Assembly: GCA_016716525.1 (NCBI GenBank)
Contig: JADJWE010000006.1
Coordinates: 186,001 to 250,000 of the forward strand
Direction: 5' to 3'
Length of the DNA: 64,000 bases
DNA from: Candidatus Flexicrinis affinis
GTDB taxonomy: Bacteria; Chloroflexota; Anaerolineae; Aggregatilineales; Phototrophicaceae
The notes under the pieces were generated by a model. That model saw only the letters and a list, made by a program, of their open reading frames with translations, was not told the origin of the DNA and ran no database searches. Of the stretch, positions 44,104 through 52,617 are shown piece after piece; within the stretch, counting starts at the first letter, position 1; each line of letters starts with the position of its first letter. The position numbers and the translations under genes are program-made.

Positions 44104-44109
44104 CGAGTA
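44104..44109 (-). promoter_or_regulatory. -10 box of the PPOX gene
   Basis: TATACT in GGTATACTCGCGCGA, 25 bases before the ATG. Confidence 0.55.
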
Positions 44110-44149
44110 TACCAACGAGACGTCAGTTCGCGGAGCACGAACGCGCGAA

Positions 44150-44182
44150 TCAAAACGGGGCCGGATCGTGACGACCCGGCCC
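44150..44182 (-). terminator. Terminator of the fasciclin gene
   Basis: A 9-bp stem CGGGGCCGG / CCGGCCCCG. On the minus strand it is followed by TTTTGATTCG. It lies just beyond the 44205 stop. Confidence 0.85.
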
Positions 44183-44204
44183 CGCCAAAAACGTCACGGA
44201 GCGA

Positions 44205-45781
44205 CTACATGCCCTGCGGCAGCAACACCGCGTCGATGACGTGGATCACACCGTTGCTGGCGATGATGTCGGTGATGATGACGTTCACCGAACCGTTCAG
44301 CACGACACCCGCATCGGTGACTTCGATCGTAATGTCCGAGCCCTGCAGCGTGGTCACGCTGTCGAGCGTCACGACATCGGCGGCCAGCGCCTGACCGGCA
44401 ACCACATGGTACAGCAGGATGTCGGTCAGCGTCGGGATGTCGTTCAGCAGCGCCTCGACGGTGCCGGCCGGCAGCGCGGCGAACGCATCGTCGGTCGGGG
44501 CGAACACGGTCAGCGGGCCTTCGCCGTTGAGCGCGTCGACCAGACCGGCGGCTTGCACCGCAGCGACCAGCGTGGTGAAGCGGCCGTCTGCAACGGCGAT
44601 TTCAACGATCGTGCCGGCAGCAGGCGCGTCCTCGATCGGCTGTTCCGGAGTCGGCGGCAGCAGCACCGCGTCGATGACGTGGATCACACCGTTGCTGGCG
44701 ATGATGTCGGTGATGATGACGTTCACCGAACCGTTCAGCACGACACCCGCATCGGTGACTTCGATCGTAATGTCCGAACCCTGCAGTGTGGTCACGCCCT
44801 CGAGCGTCACGACGTCCGCGGCCAGTGCCTGACCAGCAACCACGTGGTACAGCAGGATGTCGGTCAGCGTCGGGATGTCGTTCAGAAGCGCCTCGACGGT
44901 GCCTTCCGGCAGCGCGGCGAACGCATCGTCGGTCGGGGCGAACACGGTCAGCGGGCCTTCGCCGTTGAGCGCATCGACCAGACCGGCAGCCTGAACCGCA
45001 GCGACCAGCGTGGTGAAGCGGCCATCCGCGACGGCGATGTCCACGATGGTGCCCGGCGCAACCGGCAGCGTCTGAACGTCGCCGCTCAGGGTGGTCAGCG
45101 GCGCGAACACCCAGCCGAGCTGGCCGTCGAGATCGATCTGAATCCAGTCGCCGGCCGCGTTGCGGGCGACAACCGGAGCGCTCGCACCCGGAACGAAGCT
45201 GCCGATGACCGCGTCATCGAGGCTGGGACCCGCACGGAAGTTGATGTTGACGCTGATGTCATTGGCAGCGGTGATCACGACCGGGGTCGTATCCGCAGGC
45301 TGAGCGGGCGGCAGCAGGACGGCATCGACCACGTGGATCACGCCGTTGCTGGCGACGATGTCGGTGATGATGACGTTGACCGAACCGTTCAGCACGACGC
45401 CGCCATCGACGACTTCGATGGTGATATCCGACCCTGCACGGTGGTGACGCTGTCGAGGCCGACGACATCAGCCGCCAGCGCCTGACCGGCGACCACGTGA
45501 TACAGCAGGATGTCGGTAAGTGCGGGGATGTCGCCCAACAGGGCCTCGACCGTGCCTTCCGGCAGCGCAGCGAACGCGTCGTCGGTCGGGGCGAATACGG
45601 TGAACGGACCTTCGCCGCTCAGGGTGTCGACGAGGTCGGCGGCGGTTACGGCGGCGACCAACGTGGTAAAGCGGCCGTCTGCCACGGCGATGTCGACAAT
45701 GGTCTGATCCTGAGCCGCGGCGGGCGCGACCAGCAGGCCACCAAGGATGGCTACGACAACTACGATAAGGATCTTGCGCAT
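44205..45781 (-). pseudogene. Secreted three-fasciclin-domain protein with SH3b domain, one-base frameshift
   Basis: Start ATG 45781 (GGAG upstream), signal peptide ILVVAILGG-like to PAAAQ. FAS1 domain 1 runs to VTTVQG, where the frame breaks at about 45431-45434. The equivalent place in the other two copies has one more base (GAGCCC or GAACCC against GACCC). The second frame resumes with LNGSVNVIITDIVASNGVIH, an SH3b-like domain (NINFRAGPSLDDAVIGSFVP ... GQLGWVFAPL), then FAS1 domains 2 and 3 ending LLPQGM. Joined, it would be about 525 residues. Fasciclin domains mediate surface adhesion. Either a disrupted gene or a sequence error. Confidence 0.88.
44216..45050 (-). repeat. Near-identical tandem fasciclin modules, period about 440 bp
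   Basis: FAS1 domains 2 and 3 (44216-44605 and 44657-45050) differ at only a few bases over long runs. This shows recent duplication or gene conversion. Confidence 0.85.
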
Positions 45782-45985
45782 GTTCCACTCCAGTAAGGTT
45801 ACACGTCCGGGTCCCAATCTATCGGGATTAAATTGGTCGTGTATTTTCCTGAGGTGAGTGGAATCTCAATCGTAATTGTCCCGAATCTGAGAAGCGAAAT
45901 TCGCCGTTTTCCCCGTGCTCAGCCGAAGTCAAGAACACGGGTATGCTTCTCATTTTCGGAGCGCGTGCCGCCATCTGGCGGCGGT

Positions 45986-47020
45986 TTACACCACGCGAAT
46001 GTGGTCCTTGTCGACGTACAGGAGCGCGATCGGATCGCCAGGATTGGGAAGCACGGATCGAGCAAGATCGTTGCGCGTCTCGGACGCCTCATCTTCGATC
46101 ACAAGGCCGTCCGGCGCGCGCACGCGGTATTTCAGCGTTACGCGGTAGCTGCGGCTTGTACCGCCTTCGCTGTCCGTGCTGGTATGCCAGCGCCCCCACG
46201 CCGCGACCACCTGACCGAGCAGAAGCTGGCCGTTGTTGAGGTAGAATCTGCGCCGCCGCGCGCCAAACACCATCACGAGAAACAGGATCAGGAAGATGAG
46301 GCCGAAGACGCCCCCGATAATCAGGACCGGCAGGTTCGTCAGTCCACTGGTATCGAAGAACGGCATCTGCATATCGGTGAAGCCGGTCGCGTTGAACATG
46401 AACAAGGTAAAGCCGAGGGCTGCGACGAGAATTACGACCACGAGCAGGATCACGCCGTTGCCGCTGCGGAGGGTGTTGCGCTCGCCGGTGAGATATTTCT
46501 CGTCACCGCGGCGCAGCGTGAAGACATTGGCGAGCTGCGGCCCGCGCTGGACAGGACGCCCTGTGCCGCCCGTCAGCTCGACCGGCGCGGCGCTCCCCAT
46601 CGTGTTCGACCACACGAAGGTCGGGCCGACCGAGACGCTCACGCCTTCGCCTTCAAGCTCGGCCTGCTGATCGGCGCGGGCGTCGGCCGCGAACTGACGC
46701 CGCAGGGCGTCTTCTTGCTGGCTGAGCGCGTCGCCGGAGCCGAACCCGCTGATGCCGATCCCGCCCAGCGCCGAACTCGGCTGCGCCGGTGGTGTCGAGG
46801 TGTTGAGCGGACGTCCGTCGCCTTGCACCGAGATGCCCGCCTCGCCCAACTCCTTGATCGCTAACGCGCGCAGTTCGGGGTCGGGGTCGTGCTGATAGAC
46901 GGCCATGAACAGCGGGGCGAGCTGCGATCCGCCGAAGCGGGCCGCCATGCCGAGGATCATCTTGCGCTGCGCCAGCGGCAGCTTGGCGAACTCGTCGTAG
47001 TTGGGAATCTGCGCGCTCAT
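45986..47020 (-). CDS. Membrane protein with HEAT-like N-terminus and DUF3592-like domain
   Basis: 344 residues. The N-terminus resembles a HEAT/Arm helix pair (FAKLPLAQRKMILGMAARFG, ELRALAIKELGEAGI), followed by a disordered Pro/Ser/Gln region. Two membrane helices sit at about 190-212 (VILLVVVILVAALGFTLFMF) and 230-252 (LPVLIIGGVFGLIFLILFLV). A C-terminal beta domain (LLLGQVVAAWGRWHTS ... YRVTLKYRVRAPDG ... PGDPIALLYVDKDHIRV) resembles DUF3592, which has the pattern of a converted-value check. Function unknown. Confidence 0.75.
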   Translation of the reverse strand: MSAQIPNYDEFAKLPLAQRKMILGMAARFGGSQLAPLFMAVYQHDPDPELRALAIKELGEAGISVQGDGRPLNTSTPPAQPSSALGGIGISGFGSGDALSQQEDALRRQFAADARADQQAELEGEGVSVSVGPTFVWSNTMGSAAPVELTGGTGRPVQRGPQLANVFTLRRGDEKYLTGERNTLRSGNGVILLVVVILVAALGFTLFMFNATGFTDMQMPFFDTSGLTNLPVLIIGGVFGLIFLILFLVMVFGARRRRFYLNNGQLLLGQVVAAWGRWHTSTDSEGGTSRSYRVTLKYRVRAPDGLVIEDEASETRNDLARSVLPNPGDPIALLYVDKDHIRVV

Positions 47021-47119
47021 CGAACCCCCTCCCTCGGGGTGGACTCGGTCTTGCCGATGCTCACATCAACGCTGAGAACAGCGTACGAGGAATCGCAAAA
47101 GCACGCCAGTCGCCTGCGG

Positions 47120-47231
47120 CGAAGTGCTGAGTGGAAAGTGCTGCGTGATGAGGAAAAGCGGGCACAGAGCCCACGGAGGACACAGAGCGCACAGAAAAGG
47201 TTGTAGGGGCGAGCCGGCGGCTCGCCCTTTC
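47120..47231. repeat. Second copy of the GATGAG/CACAGAG/GGGCGAGCC repeat
   Basis: GTGCTGCGTGATGAGGAAAA, then a GGGCACAGAGCCCACGGAGG block, then a perfect palindrome GGGCGAGCC GGC GGCTCGCCC followed by TTT. It lies between two gene 3'/5' ends, and the palindrome could terminate transcription. Confidence 0.8.
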
Positions 47232-47233
47232 GT

Positions 47234-48229
47234 CTACACCCGGTGCCGGTCGCCCCAGCCGAAACCCTCGGTCGCGGCGTCAAGCTGCGCGATCTCGTCG
47301 GCGGACAGGGCAAGCTCGTCCGCTCCGACCACGTCGAGCAGCTGCTGCACGGTGCGCGCCCCGACGATCGGTGCGGTCACGGTCGGCTTCGCCAACAGCC
47401 ACGCCAACGCCACATGCGCCACCGGATGCCCGTGACCATCCCCGATGCGCGTCGCCAGATCGAGCGCGTCCCATGCCCGCGGATCATTGACGAGCCGGTT
47501 GATCAGACCAGAGTCCCCGCGCGACGTGTCGGCCGACTTGGGGCTGGCGTCGCGGGTGTACTTACCGGTCGCGAATCCGGCCGCCAGCGGGCTGTAAGGG
47601 ATCACGCCGATACCGTGCTGCAAGCACACGTCGGCCAGATCACGCTCGAACTCATCGCGGTGGAAGAGCGAGTAGTGCGGCTGAAGCGTCTCGTAGCGGG
47701 CGAGGCCGCGCCGGTCGGACGCCCACAGGCTTTCGACCAACCGCCACGCCGGATAGTTGCTGGCGCCGATGTACAGCACCTTGCCCGACTGCACGAGGTG
47801 GTCGAACGCGGCCATCGTCTCGTCGATCGGTGTGGCGGCGTCGAACGCATGCGCCTGATACAGGTCGATGTAGTCGGTTTGGAGCCGGCGCAGGCTGTCC
47901 TCGACGGCGTGGATGATGTGATGCCGGCTCAGTCCCTCGCGGTTTTGGCCGGGTTCCATGCGGATGCGGCACTTGGTGGCGATCACGATGTCGCGCCGCG
48001 GCTTATGCTTGAGCCACGTGCCGATGATCGTCTCCGACTCGCCGCCCTTGTTGCCATCCACCCAGAAGCTGTAGATGTCGGCGCTGTCGAAGAAGTTGAT
48101 GCCGTGGTCGACCGCCGCGTCCATGATGGCGTGCGAGGTCGCTTCGTCGGCGCTCCAGCCGAAGGTCATGGTGCCGAGGCACAGCCGGCTGACGGTCAGG
48201 CCGGTGCGCCCGAGTTTGGTGGTTTGCAT
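47234..48229 (-). CDS. Aldo/keto reductase
   Basis: 331-residue NADPH-dependent oxidoreductase, (beta/alpha)8 barrel. Catalytic tetrad: Asp and Tyr in FFDSADIYSFW, Lys in VIATKCRIR, His in LYQAHAF. Other signatures are YIGASNYPAWRLV and APIVGARTVQQLLD. N-terminus MQTTKLGRTGLTVSRLCLGT is typical of the YajO/PhdH-type subgroup. Monocistronic. Substrate unknown. Confidence 0.93.
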   Translation of the reverse strand: MQTTKLGRTGLTVSRLCLGTMTFGWSADEATSHAIMDAAVDHGINFFDSADIYSFWVDGNKGGESETIIGTWLKHKPRRDIVIATKCRIRMEPGQNREGLSRHHIIHAVEDSLRRLQTDYIDLYQAHAFDAATPIDETMAAFDHLVQSGKVLYIGASNYPAWRLVESLWASDRRGLARYETLQPHYSLFHRDEFERDLADVCLQHGIGVIPYSPLAAGFATGKYTRDASPKSADTSRGDSGLINRLVNDPRAWDALDLATRIGDGHGHPVAHVALAWLLAKPTVTAPIVGARTVQQLLDVVGADELALSADEIAQLDAATEGFGWGDRHRV

Positions 48230-48292
48230 GCGGGTGTCCTGTTCAGTTCAAGCGAGACAATAGTCCCACCTGTTTATACCACGCGCCGCCGG

Positions 48293-49378
48293 TTATGGCC
48301 CGACGCTGAAGGCATTCAGCCGGCTGTAGTTGAGATAGCATGGGAGACCGCCGCCGACGCCTTCGCCGCCATACGACCGGGTGACGAGAAAGCGCGTGCT
48401 GTCCGGAAACCAGGTCACACTGCTCACAGACAGCTTACCGGAGATCCGGAAATTCACATCGCTGAGATCGCTCTGACGATTGAGACACCTCGTCGCCGGT
48501 TTGGGATCTTCGTACATCGAGAGCACCTCGCTGCTCGTGCCGCTGCGCAGATCAACGACCCAGAGCGTGGACTCCTCGCCATCGGCAGAGCCGGCTTGAG
48601 CGACCGCATACCGCCCGTCCGGGCTGACGGTCAGAAAGGGCGAAGGCACCGCATACTCGGCGGTGATTGCCCCATCAGGCAGGCTGTACGCGACGAGTGT
48701 CGCATTGAAGTTGTCGAAGTTATCGGGTTCGTCCAGTGTTGCGATGTAGACAGTTGCTGCGTCATCGGAAAACCACGCGTAGGCGCCGAATGACGCCAGA
48801 TCGGAGTCAATCGTCAGGATTTCTGCGCCGCCACGCAGGTCGAAAATGTGAAACGCCGTATCGCTCGCGGCCACGACGAGCGAATGGTCGGGGCTGTTCA
48901 CCGCGTATTCCGCGTACTCGGTCACGCTGCGCACAAGGTCCGTTCGCGCTTGGTCGGCCAAGAAGGGAGATACCGGCGCGGCTCCTCCGCTGATGTCGAC
49001 TTGCAGGCTGCGCAGATCATACGTCTCGCTGTCGCTGTAGCGCACGCTCAGCACTGTGTCGGAGATGAACGCCAATGGCACGACGAACGAATCGACGTAT
49101 CCAAGTTCCAGCGGCTCGAGCTCGGCAGAGAAGTCGCCGACGTCCAGCGGCGCGCCGTCGCTGACGTTGAACGCACGCAGCGAATAGCGATACCCACCGC
49201 AGTTGTCCATCAGAACCCAGAGGCTCTGCCCGTCCGGGGACAGAGCGGCGCTCACCGGGCAATCGAACCCGATGTCGTATTCGGCGTCGGATGTCAGGGT
49301 TGGGGCGGAGTTCTGCGCATAGACGGGCAGGCTAAACACGAGAAGCGTCACGAGGCAGAGCGCAATTCGATTGAACAT
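48293..49378 (-). CDS. Secreted beta-propeller-like protein
   Basis: 361 residues from ATG 49378; signal peptide MFNRIALCLVTLLVFSLPVYAQ. Blades are weak, but turns recur: AALSPDGQSLWVLMDN, YAVNSPDHSLVVAASDTAFH, YAWFSDDAATVYIATLDEP, LTVSPDGRYAVAQAGSADG, VTWFPDSTRFLVTR. Similar in plan to the proteins at 17727 and 61436. Upstream in-frame residues (49441) lack signal-like sequence. Divergent from the thioredoxin fusion gene. Confidence 0.78.
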   Translation of the reverse strand: MFNRIALCLVTLLVFSLPVYAQNSAPTLTSDAEYDIGFDCPVSAALSPDGQSLWVLMDNCGGYRYSLRAFNVSDGAPLDVGDFSAELEPLELGYVDSFVVPLAFISDTVLSVRYSDSETYDLRSLQVDISGGAAPVSPFLADQARTDLVRSVTEYAEYAVNSPDHSLVVAASDTAFHIFDLRGGAEILTIDSDLASFGAYAWFSDDAATVYIATLDEPDNFDNFNATLVAYSLPDGAITAEYAVPSPFLTVSPDGRYAVAQAGSADGEESTLWVVDLRSGTSSEVLSMYEDPKPATRCLNRQSDLSDVNFRISGKLSVSSVTWFPDSTRFLVTRSYGGEGVGGGLPCYLNYSRLNAFSVGP

Positions 49379-49583
49379 CGTGGACTCAACCGTTCGCAAG
49401 GTACCGTCACCGGACCGGCGCATATTCGTATGCGACAGCAATCCGACACCTACAAGCTTACTCTATTCCGCAAGTTCGCAAGGCGAAGTTACAGGTCCGG
49501 ACGAAATCGCATCCGCAATCGGCTCCAACTCTGCAAATCAGTCGTATGATGACTACACACAATCAGGATTTGCGGGGGTCCGT

Positions 49584-50783
49584 ATGCGGTCATTTGTGAC
49601 GGTATCAGCACTCGTTCTCTGCGTCTCCGTTTTCACCAGCGCACAAGGCAATCCACAATGTGTGAGCCTCGTCCAGCAGGCGCTCGGACAAGTCGATACG
49701 GCTTGCGAGCAGATTGGGCGCAATCAGTTGTGTTACGGCAATGCCCTGCTCGACGTTACGCTGCGCGAGGAAGACCCGGACGTCCCGTTCGCCGAACCGG
49801 GAGATTTCGCGGAACTCATCGCTGTCGAGGCGGTCTCTGTCGGTCCGATGATCACGCCGGATCAGTGGGGAATCGCGGTGGTTTCGCTTCAAGCCAACCT
49901 CCCCGGCGCACTGCCCGGTCAGAATGTCACTATGGTTCTGATCGGTGATGTGACCATGATCGACAGCAGCAGCGACGTCCCGGAGGTCGCAATGCCTGAA
50001 GGAGCCTCCGATGACTTCATATACAGTTCGATGCAGGCAATCACGCTGCGCACGGGGATCGGCCGCCCGCAGTGTGCGGAGGCGCCGCCGGACGGCGTGT
50101 TGATCCAGACGCTCGGCGGTTCGGCGCGCGTAAATCTGCTCGTCAATCGAATGCAGGTCGAGCTTGGATCGACGATCTACATGCGGGCGATGTGGGACGA
50201 TCGGATGGTCCTTGCGACACTGGAGGGCAGCGCGCGCCTCACGGTCGGAGATACAGCCGTCGAGATTCCTGCCGGGTCGATGGCGGAGGTACCGCTCGAT
50301 GCGGACGGTGCGCCGTCCGGCGAGCCGCAGGTGACAAGCATCGACGCGACCGAGTACGCCGCGCTTATGCCGTTCCTGCAGGACATCCTGCCCGAGCCGG
50401 TAGATGCGATTGCGGGAACGGGAGCGCAGGCGGCCCCGCAGGTGAACGAGGGCGCGGGGCAGACGACGTTCGAAGTCACTACGACCAATTTCGAGAGCGA
50501 AGTTCTGAACTCCGATCAGCCGGTGTTGGTCGACTTCTCGGCCGAGTGGTGTGGGCCGTGCCGCGCGATCGCGCCGATCGTAGACGAGCTGGCGACGGAA
50601 TACACCGGCACGATGAAGGTGGGCAAGCTGGACATCGACCAGCAGACGGACTTGGCTGTGCGCTACGACATCACCAGTATCCCGACGCTGATCCTGTTCA
50701 AGGGTGGTGAGCCGGTGGCCCGCATCATCGGTCAGCGACCGAAGGACGAGATCGTCAGCGAGCTGGTGCCGCACCTGGATTAG
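49584..50783 (+). CDS. Exported protein with C-terminal thioredoxin domain
   Basis: 399 residues from ATG 49584. Signal peptide to about 20 (VFTSAQGN). Residues 20-285 hold a conserved exported region: a 7-Cys-containing start (CVSLVQQALGQVDTACEQIG), then a FecR-like segment (GVLIQTLGGSARVNLLVN, VLATLEGSARLTVGDTAVE, IPAGSMAEVPLD). A thioredoxin domain covers 295-399 with CGPC at 323-326 (VDFSAEWCGPCRAIAP), IPTLILFKGGEPV (cis-Pro) and the usual end. The redox site should lie outside the cytoplasm. GGGGGT precedes the ATG; TATGAT at 49546 is a possible -10. Confidence 0.85.
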   Translation: MRSFVTVSALVLCVSVFTSAQGNPQCVSLVQQALGQVDTACEQIGRNQLCYGNALLDVTLREEDPDVPFAEPGDFAELIAVEAVSVGPMITPDQWGIAVVSLQANLPGALPGQNVTMVLIGDVTMIDSSSDVPEVAMPEGASDDFIYSSMQAITLRTGIGRPQCAEAPPDGVLIQTLGGSARVNLLVNRMQVELGSTIYMRAMWDDRMVLATLEGSARLTVGDTAVEIPAGSMAEVPLDADGAPSGEPQVTSIDATEYAALMPFLQDILPEPVDAIAGTGAQAAPQVNEGAGQTTFEVTTTNFESEVLNSDQPVLVDFSAEWCGPCRAIAPIVDELATEYTGTMKVGKLDIDQQTDLAVRYDITSIPTLILFKGGEPVARIIGQRPKDEIVSELVPHLD

Positions 50784-50833
50784 CCCCCGCATGGACGCCA
50801 AATCCGCACCCCGACCAGTCGTGGGCACAGAAT

Positions 50834-50865
50834 CAAAACGGCGCGGCCCGAATTGGCCGCGCCGT
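50834..50865 (-). terminator. Bidirectional terminator between two convergent genes
   Basis: An 11-bp perfect stem ACGGCGCGGCC / GGCCGCGCCGT, loop CGAATT. On the minus strand, TTTTGATTCTG follows; on the plus strand, CTGATTCT. It serves both the thioredoxin-fusion gene and aroF. Confidence 0.88.
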
Positions 50866-50889
50866 CTGATTCTCCGTAAAGGTGGAAGC

Positions 50890-51978
50890 CTAGTCGCCGC
50901 TGCCGACCACCGTCAGCTCGCCGATGGCATCCATCATCTCGTGGAACTGGTGGATGTAGAGCTGCTGCTTGCTGTCGCTCATGGCGACCGGCGGGTTGGG
51001 ATGCACCTCGACCATCAGGCCGTCGACGCCGACCGCCTTGGCCGCCCGCGCCATCGGAATGGCGATATCGCGCCGGCCCGCGCTGTGCGAGATGTCGATG
51101 ACGACCGGCAGGTGCGTCTCGATCTTGAGGGCTGCCACCGCGCCGATGTCGAGGCCGGCACGTGTCCACTTTTCGAAGCTGCGGATGCCGCGCTCGATCA
51201 GGATGACGTTCGGGTTACCGCTGCTCACGATGTACTCGGCGGCGTACAGGAACTCGTCCATCGTCGCGCCGAAGCTGTGCTTGAGGATGACCGGCTTTTG
51301 CTGCTGGCCGAGTGCCTTGAGCAGATACGCGTTCTGCATGTTGCGCGCGCCCACCCAGAACACGTCGACGTAGTCGAACATCATCTGAAGCTGGCTCTTG
51401 TCCATGATCTCGGACACGACGAACTGACCGTATTTGTCGGCCACCTGCCGCGCGATCTTGAGGCCGGGCTCGCCCAAGCCCTGAAACTCGTACGGCGATG
51501 TGCGCGGCTTGAAGGCCATCCCGCGCAGGAACTTGACGCCGCGCTCGGCCAGCGCCGCCGCCGTCTCGTCCATCTGCTCCATGCTCTCGACGGCGCACGG
51601 GCCGGCGATGATCTGGAACGTGCTATTGCCGATCTGCGTCACGCCGTCCGACATGGTGATGATCGTGCGCTCGCCGGGGGCCTTGCGCTCGACCTTGATC
51701 TTGGCCTTGGTCTGCGACTCTTCGAGGGCCAACGACGCGCGGAAGATTTCTTTGAACAGCGCCTTGATCGCATCGTTGCTGAACGGACCTTGATTGGCCA
51801 TCTCGAGCGCCTGCAGCATTTGCCCCTCGCGCACGGGATCGTAAAACGTGTTGCCGAGGTGGGTATGCACTTTGCCGATCTCACTGACGACTTTGGCGCG
51901 CTGGTTGAGTAAGTCGAGCAGCTTGAGGTTGATGTCGTCAACCTGCCCGCGCAGCTCCTGCAAACGATCTTCGGTCAT
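50890..51978 (-). CDS. aroF: Bifunctional chorismate mutase / DAHP synthase (type I-beta)
   Basis: 362 residues. The N-terminal chorismate mutase domain is AroQ-type (LQELRGQVDDINLKLLDLLN ... LFKEIFRASLALEES), residues 1-90. A short linker precedes the DAHP synthase barrel (FQIIAGPCAVESMEQMD, KPRTSPYEFQGLGEPGL, PVILKHSFGATMDEFLYAAE, VIDISHSAGRRD, VEVHPNP). DAHP synthase makes the first shikimate pathway intermediate; the mutase domain is often an allosteric sensor of chorismate/prephenate. Start ATG 51978. No other aro gene is adjacent. Confidence 0.95.
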   Translation of the reverse strand: MTEDRLQELRGQVDDINLKLLDLLNQRAKVVSEIGKVHTHLGNTFYDPVREGQMLQALEMANQGPFSNDAIKALFKEIFRASLALEESQTKAKIKVERKAPGERTIITMSDGVTQIGNSTFQIIAGPCAVESMEQMDETAAALAERGVKFLRGMAFKPRTSPYEFQGLGEPGLKIARQVADKYGQFVVSEIMDKSQLQMMFDYVDVFWVGARNMQNAYLLKALGQQQKPVILKHSFGATMDEFLYAAEYIVSSGNPNVILIERGIRSFEKWTRAGLDIGAVAALKIETHLPVVIDISHSAGRRDIAIPMARAAKAVGVDGLMVEVHPNPPVAMSDSKQQLYIHQFHEMMDAIGELTVVGSGD

Positions 51979-52082
51979 GGTGTGGTGTCCTGAACGCTGG
52001 GCCCTCGATGTTGGCCGGTCATTATAAGCGCGGTCTCACCGTGCGGCAACCGGAGTCAGGCAGATTCGACAAGTGAAGTCGA

Positions 52083-52595
52083 TTACTCCTCCTCGACCAT
52101 CATGCAGTCGCCCGGCAGGGAGACGCCGAGGACACCGCCGTCGAGGCTGACCCCGCGCACGCGCCACTGACCGATCTCGCGGTGGAAGTAGACCGCCATC
52201 ACCACGTCCCGCACGGCCACGCGCGCCGTACCGTAAAGGATCTTGAACTGCGCGCCGCCGGCCTCGCACGCCTCGACCGTGCCGTCGAAGCGATACGACT
52301 CGGGCAGCGCGGCGGACGCGGTAGTGATCAGCGCCAATGCCTGCGGTGATTCCAACTGCTGCTGCCATCCGCTGTCGAGAAGTGCGAATGTCTCGTCGTA
52401 CTGCGCCAGTCCGATCGCGCGGAAGAACGTGTCGGCACGGTCGCGCAGTTCGGCGAACTCCGGGTCGGATGGGCCGAAGCGCACGATGGCGAGGATCGAC
52501 ACCACGGCGACAGCGGCGCTCACGACGAGCATGAACAGTGTGCGACGGTTGCGAAAGGGGTTGGTCATGGCGTCCTGAGATTGGGTATTCGACAT
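52083..52595 (-). CDS. Small membrane-anchored protein, NTF2-like plan
   Basis: 170 residues. One membrane helix at about 20-38 (LFMLVVSAAVAVVSILAIV), then a 130-residue exported domain. Its helix-strand order (FFRAIGLAQYDETFALLDSGWQ then RVAVRDVVMAVYFHREIGQWRV) recalls DUF4878/NTF2-like folds. An alternative start is ATG 52568, which has AGGA upstream. The stop is 23 bases beyond the next gene start on the same strand; no function can be assigned. Confidence 0.7.
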   Translation of the reverse strand: MSNTQSQDAMTNPFRNRRTLFMLVVSAAVAVVSILAIVRFGPSDPEFAELRDRADTFFRAIGLAQYDETFALLDSGWQQQLESPQALALITTASAALPESYRFDGTVEACEAGGAQFKILYGTARVAVRDVVMAVYFHREIGQWRVRGVSLDGGVLGVSLPGDCMMVEEE

Positions 52596-52617
52596 GCTCA
52601 GGATACACCGACACGCA

